A stretch of DNA of 33,580 bases from Lawsonibacter sp. GTDB taxonomy: Bacteria; Bacillota; Clostridia; Oscillospirales; Oscillospiraceae. Under the pieces are notes generated by a model that saw only the letters and a program-made list of their open reading frames with translations, ran no database searches and was not told the origin of the DNA. Position numbers and translations under genes: made by a program. The stretch's first letter is position 1; each line of letters begins with the position of its first letter. This document shows positions 30,461-33,580 of this stretch, one piece after another. The stretch spans positions 1 to 33,580 of the forward strand of contig JAAWSG010000023.1 in NCBI GenBank assembly GCA_022801435.1, read 5' to 3'.

Positions 30461-30517
30461 ATACACCCCCCCTGGGTGGGGTATCTGCATCATAGCACGA
30501 AACCGCCCCCTTGTCAA
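30461..30517 (-). promoter_or_regulatory. copA promoter with CsoR operator
   Basis: Minus-strand -35 TTGACA (30517-30512, consensus), 17-bp spacer and -10 TATGAT (30494-30489). Directly downstream (30484-30461) is ATACCCC, a G/C-rich centre and GGGGTGTAT, an imperfect palindrome of the CsoR-box type (TACCCC...GGGGTA). Confidence 0.8.
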
Positions 30518-30554
30518 GGAGCAGTCTCCGCTCTTTTTCCCCAAACATACCAGT

Positions 30555-30595
30555 AAAAAATTCCCGCCGGAGAAGCGGGGCCTCTCCGGCGGGAA
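30555..30595 (-). terminator. Terminator of the queT-like gene
   Basis: A perfect 13-bp stem (30561-30573 with 30583-30595) with a 9-nt loop, followed leftward by six T (30560-30555). Confidence 0.93.
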
Positions 30596-30607
30596 AATAA
30601 AATGGTT

Positions 30608-31123
30608 CTATTTTGCCAGCTGGCGGCGCTGGGCGAGGTAGGGATGGAGGACGGGGACTCTGGGCAGGGCGGACAGCAGCAGCTCCCCCAGGAGGACGCA
30701 GGCGATCAGCTCCCCCAGGCCCACGGTGAGGGCGTTGAAGCCAAAGGCCTGCCAGAAGCCGGGGCCGAACCCGGTCTCGAACCAGGCGATCTCCGCCCCC
30801 ACGATCACGGCGTTGCAGAGCACCGGGGGGAGGGGAGCCAGCCAGCGGTTGGGCATCCTCTGGGTCAGCAGGCAGGCGATGAGGGTGGCCGCCGAGCCGC
30901 ACAGCACATCTAAGGGGTAGGGGGAGAACAGGTTGGCGATGATACAGCCCACGAACAGGCCCGGGGTGGCGGCGGGGAAGAGGAAGGGCAGGACGGTCAT
31001 GGCCTCCGCCGCCCGGAGCTGCACCCCACCGTACTGGGGGATGGGCAGGGCCACGGTGAGCACCGCGTACAGCGCCGCGATGAGGGCGGCCAGGCATAGG
31101 TCCCGGATGGAAAATCTGCGCAT
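30608..31123 (-). CDS. queT: QueT-family transporter (queuosine precursor)
   Basis: A 171-aa membrane protein with five or six helices, starting MRRFSIRDLCLAALIAALYAVLTV. It contains the QueT/COG4708 landmarks QYGGVQLRAAEAMTVLPFL and PGLFVGCIIANLFSPY with LCGSAATLIA. QueT proteins are substrate-binding subunits of ECF transporters that import the tRNA-modification precursor preQ1 or queuine. The ATG at 31123 has GGAGG 7 nt upstream; a longer reading would run through the leader. The gene has a consensus-like promoter, a 100-nt structured leader and a strong terminator, so it is a single-gene unit. Queuosine specificity is a family inference. Confidence 0.87.
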   Translation of the reverse strand: MRRFSIRDLCLAALIAALYAVLTVALPIPQYGGVQLRAAEAMTVLPFLFPAATPGLFVGCIIANLFSPYPLDVLCGSAATLIACLLTQRMPNRWLAPLPPVLCNAVIVGAEIAWFETGFGPGFWQAFGFNALTVGLGELIACVLLGELLLSALPRVPVLHPYLAQRRQLAK

Positions 31124-31259
31124 AAAAAAACCTCCATTTTTTTGTTTAGAGAACGACGGATATCCGCCGAACGAACACCGGAACGCTCCGCTCCGGCGCT
31201 TGGACGAGGTGTGGAGACTCGTCAGGAGGTATTCTAGCACAGTTTGAACCCGCTGTCCA
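31124..31259 (-). promoter_or_regulatory. queT promoter and structured leader, possible preQ1 riboswitch
   Basis: -35 TGGACA (31259-31254), 17-bp spacer and -10 TAGAAT (31236-31231). The roughly 100-nt leader can form three hairpins: GACGAG/CTCGTC, CGCCGGA with TCCGGTG, and CGGATATCCG. It ends in an A-rich stretch with the GGAGG site. preQ1-sensing leaders are known for queT genes; I cannot match a specific class by eye. Confidence 0.5.
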
Positions 31260-31327
31260 GAAAAATTTTCCCCCGCGGTTTTTGTGTGGGGACACGGCTT
31301 GCGTCTCCGCGCCCCGTGGAGTAAAAT

Positions 31328-31382
31328 GTAAGAAATCCGTAAGGGAAACCCCACTGACTTTGTAAGAAGTTTCTGTTATCCT
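31328..31382 (+). promoter_or_regulatory. Promoter with direct repeats upstream of the response regulator
   Basis: GTAAG occurs at 31328-31332 and 31339-31343, exactly 11 bp apart, and again at 31362-31366. OmpR/PhoB-type regulators bind such 11-bp-phased repeats. A -35 CTGACT (31354-31359), 17-bp spacer and -10 TATCCT (31377-31382) follow. Autoregulation is likely. Confidence 0.5.
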
Positions 31383-31413
31383 GATGCCAGCGAACGAGGA
31401 AGGAGCGAATTCT

Positions 31414-32109
31414 ATGGGTGAGACAATTTTGGTAGTGGACGATGACCGGGAGATCGTGGGAGCCATTGCGGCGGCGCTGGAGAAGGAGGACTTCCGGGTG
31501 CTCCGGGCCTACGACGGCATGGAGGCGCTGGACAGGGCGGTGGACCCTGAGCTGCGGCTGATTCTGATTGACGTGATGATGCCAAAGCTGGACGGGCTGT
31601 CCGCGGTCCTGCGCATCCGGGAGCGGCGGAACCTGCCCATCATTGTGCTGTCCGCCAAGAGCGAGGAGAGCGACAAGGTGCTGGGCCTGTCCATGGGGGC
31701 GGACGACTACATGACAAAACCCTTCGGGGTGCAGGAGCTGGTGGCCCGGGTACGCAGTCAGCTCCGGCGGTACACCAGCCTGGGCGGTGTGGACGCCCTC
31801 CCCGACGGGAGCATCGTCAATGGCCGGCTCTCCTACGACCCCGCCGCCCGGACCCTGACCGCGGACGGAGAGGCGGTGCGTCTGACCAACATCGAGACGG
31901 GCATCGTGGACCTGCTCATGCGCAACCTGGGCCGGGTCTTCCCCGCGGAGGAGATCTACCGCCGGGTGTGGGGGGAGGAGGCCTGGTCCTCAGAGAACAC
32001 GGTGATGGTCCATATCCGGCGCATCCGGGAAAAAATTGAGCTCAACCCTCGTGAGCCAGACTATTTGAAGGTGGTGTGGGGCATTGGCTACAAGATGGAA
32101 AAAAAGTAA
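31414..32109 (+). CDS. OmpR/PhoB-family response regulator
   Basis: A 231-aa response regulator. The receiver domain has VVDDDREI (acidic pocket), LILIDVMMPKLDG with the phosphorylated Asp in LIDVMMP (about residue 53), IIVLSAKS and TKPFG. The C-terminal winged helix reads LTNIETGIVDLLM, then VWGEEAWSSENTVMVHIRRIREKIE and WGIGYKME. It resembles VanR-type regulators of clostridia. The ATG at 31414 is chosen for AAGGAG 8 nt upstream. It overlaps the start of the sensor gene and should be activated by it. GTAAG repeats upstream suggest self-control. The signal is unknown. Confidence 0.93.
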   Translation: MGETILVVDDDREIVGAIAAALEKEDFRVLRAYDGMEALDRAVDPELRLILIDVMMPKLDGLSAVLRIRERRNLPIIVLSAKSEESDKVLGLSMGADDYMTKPFGVQELVARVRSQLRRYTSLGGVDALPDGSIVNGRLSYDPAARTLTADGEAVRLTNIETGIVDLLMRNLGRVFPAEEIYRRVWGEEAWSSENTVMVHIRRIREKIELNPREPDYLKVVWGIGYKMEKK

Positions 32110-33580
32110 GGCGGTTTTTGGGTTTCTGGCCTTTGTGCTGGGGGTGTCGCTGCTCCTGGAGGGGGGGCTGTACTTCGGCACGGTGCTGACCTCCTCCAAC
32201 AGCCGGTACTGGCTGGCGGACAGCTTCCGGGAGGACTGGCGGGACAGCCGGGAGTTTCGGAACTTTGTCACCAGCCGGCTGGAGACTCTGATCACCATGG
32301 GGGCCGGGGGACACGTGTACGGCTACGAGTATTACATGGACACCGGGCGGCCCAACTACTACAGCATCGACAGCAACCGGACCCAGGCCATTCACGACAA
32401 CTGGAAGGAGGACAAGAACCTCCTCTACCGGGTGGACAGGCAGGAGGAGCGGGTGCTGAGCGAGGACAAGTCGGAGTGGGTGTGGAAGACCCCCTACAGC
32501 AGCTCGGACGCCCTCAGCCCGGACATGGACCCCGCCGCCCTGCCCGAGGGCTATGGCTTCCTGCTGGTCTTCGACGGGGAGAAGGTGCGCATCTGGAAGG
32601 ACGGCCAGGAGCTGGACGTGTACGGGGACGGCTTCTACCGCTTCCAGGAGTACGACGAGTCCACCCAGTGGTACGTCCCCGGCTACCAGAATTTTACGGT
32701 GGACGAGGCGGGCAGCCGGGTGAAGGTGACCCTGGCGGTCATCGATGAGCCGCAGATCTTCATCAAGGGCAACTATGGCAATTCCGGCCCGGAGCAGTAC
32801 AACACGCTGTACTATACCAAGCGGAGCCTGGACCAGTGGCGGGAGCGGGTCATGGAGCAGGCGGTCCGGATGGGGGTTGGCCTGGGACTGCTTCTGGTGT
32901 ACCTCCTCCTGCGGGGGGACAAGAGGCGGGCGGACATGGCTCTGGCCCGGGGGACGGGGAAGCTCTGGTTCGAGGTGAAGGTGCTGGCCGCCCTGCTGCT
33001 GGTCTTCTTTGGGATGCCCCGGACCCAGTACCTGGGGGACGTGTGGCAGGAGCTGACCTACGCCTACGCGCCCCCGTCGAGCGCATGCACCGCCTCCGCC
33101 GCCGCCGATGTCTATATCAACGGCGACATCGCGGCGGAATTGGAGCAGAATGGGGTCAGCTATGAGGACTGGCTGGCGTGGGACGGCATTTCCCAGACCA
33201 TCCCCATTGAGCAGAGCACCAGCATCGGCACGGCGATGACCATTCTGTCGGAGAACGGCGGCTGGCTGCTGTGGGAGTACCTGTCCGAGCTGGCGGACCA
33301 CAGCCCGAACCTGCTGGCCGTCCTCTGGGGGGTCTATCTGCTGATTGTCAATGACTGGCGGTATAACAGACGCCCCTGGAGACGTGGGGTGATCGCCATG
33401 TTGGGAGCGCACGAGCTGAAATACCCCCTGCAAAAGCGCCTGAGCCGGATGAACGGTTTCCTCGGGCTGGCCATGCTCCTGCTCTGGCTGGAGGTGCTGT
33501 TCTTCCTGGTGGCCCAGACGGTGGAGCTCTATATCCCCTCCTGGGCCATCTGGAACCTGTTTGGCCTGCCCTGGCTGCTG
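32084..33580 (+). CDS. Membrane sensor, probably the cognate histidine kinase (partial)
   Basis: An open frame of 499 codons runs to the window edge without a stop. It probably starts at TTG 32084, overlapping the response regulator by 26 nt. The N terminus has one membrane segment (FGFLAFVLGVSLLL), then about 230 mostly polar residues likely outside the cell, then helices around MGVGLGLLLVYLLL and LAALLLVFFG, a second polar region, and further helices (LLAVLWGVYLLIV, GLAMLLLWLEVLFFLVA). No kinase domain falls within the window, so the histidine-kinase call rests on its position after a response regulator. The two large extracellular loops suggest sensing of an external ligand. The start codon is uncertain. 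Confidence 0.65.
   Translation, partial: MATRWKKSKAVFGFLAFVLGVSLLLEGGLYFGTVLTSSNSRYWLADSFREDWRDSREFRNFVTSRLETLITMGAGGHVYGYEYYMDTGRPNYYSIDSNRTQAIHDNWKEDKNLLYRVDRQEERVLSEDKSEWVWKTPYSSSDALSPDMDPAALPEGYGFLLVFDGEKVRIWKDGQELDVYGDGFYRFQEYDESTQWYVPGYQNFTVDEAGSRVKVTLAVIDEPQIFIKGNYGNSGPEQYNTLYYTKRSLDQWRERVMEQAVRMGVGLGLLLVYLLLRGDKRRADMALARGTGKLWFEVKVLAALLLVFFGMPRTQYLGDVWQELTYAYAPPSSACTASAAADVYINGDIAAELEQNGVSYEDWLAWDGISQTIPIEQSTSIGTAMTILSENGGWLLWEYLSELADHSPNLLAVLWGVYLLIVNDWRYNRRPWRRGVIAMLGAHELKYPLQKRLSRMNGFLGLAMLLLWLEVLFFLVAQTVELYIPSWAIWNLFGLPWLL

Overview
The window looks like a chromosomal segment of a GC-rich, anaerobic Clostridia member, most likely family Oscillospiraceae. The evidence is GC-rich codon use, strong AGGAGG ribosome binding sites, a PerR/rubrerythrin pair, a PdaB-type polysaccharide deacetylase, CsoR/CopA and a VanR-type response regulator. 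No RNA genes or CRISPR array were seen. The genus is not determinable from this sequence alone.

Layout. (1) 1-1672, minus strand: a rubrerythrin cut by the window edge, its translationally coupled PerR-type repressor, and a TVP38/DedA-like membrane protein. (2) 1690-10032: two divergent operons sharing a 320-bp promoter region. The leftward operon has two small unrecognised genes and a 984-aa protein that joins a VirD4/TraG-type ATPase to a DHH/DHHA1 phosphoesterase. The rightward operon encodes a RecQ helicase with a C-terminal phosphoribosyltransferase domain, a DprA-like protein ending in a clamp-binding-like peptide, and a membrane-anchored three-repeat protein. This locus is the best candidate in the window for an uncharacterised DNA-handling or defence system. 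(3) 10031-16565: two tandem MgtC-family genes, a PHP phosphatase and an NhaC-family antiporter on the minus strand, and a divergent sigma-54 activator. A full-consensus -24/-12 promoter drives the antiporter/PHP pair.

(4) 16860-26890: a 10.03-kb integrative mobilizable element inserted in a PdaB-like deacetylase gene. Both junctions can be read to the base. A GA crossover dinucleotide lies at the centre of an imperfect palindrome in the rebuilt attB and in the rebuilt attP, and joining the flanks restores a 272-aa deacetylase in frame. The element carries a large serine recombinase, a minimal MOB-type relaxase, an excisionase-like protein, a degenerate D5-type helicase relative, a MORN-repeat membrane protein, an XRE regulator, a zinc-ribbon amidoligase with a class II glutamine amidotransferase, a RelB/RelE-type toxin-antitoxin pair, a frameshifted resolvase and two tiny membrane peptides. 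It has no transfer apparatus of its own.

(5) 27434-33580: a copper module (CsoR-box promoter, CopA with CopZ fused at its C terminus behind an internal ribosome binding site, then csoR), a QueT-type transporter with a structured 100-nt leader, and a two-component pair whose sensor gene runs off the window.

Two features recur. Twice an in-frame fusion (VirD4-DHH and CopA-CopZ) keeps a strong internal ribosome binding site and start codon, so each gene may make a fused and a free product. Membrane-anchored proteins with Pro/Glu-rich stalks also occur twice, once in the RecQ locus and once in the mobile element.
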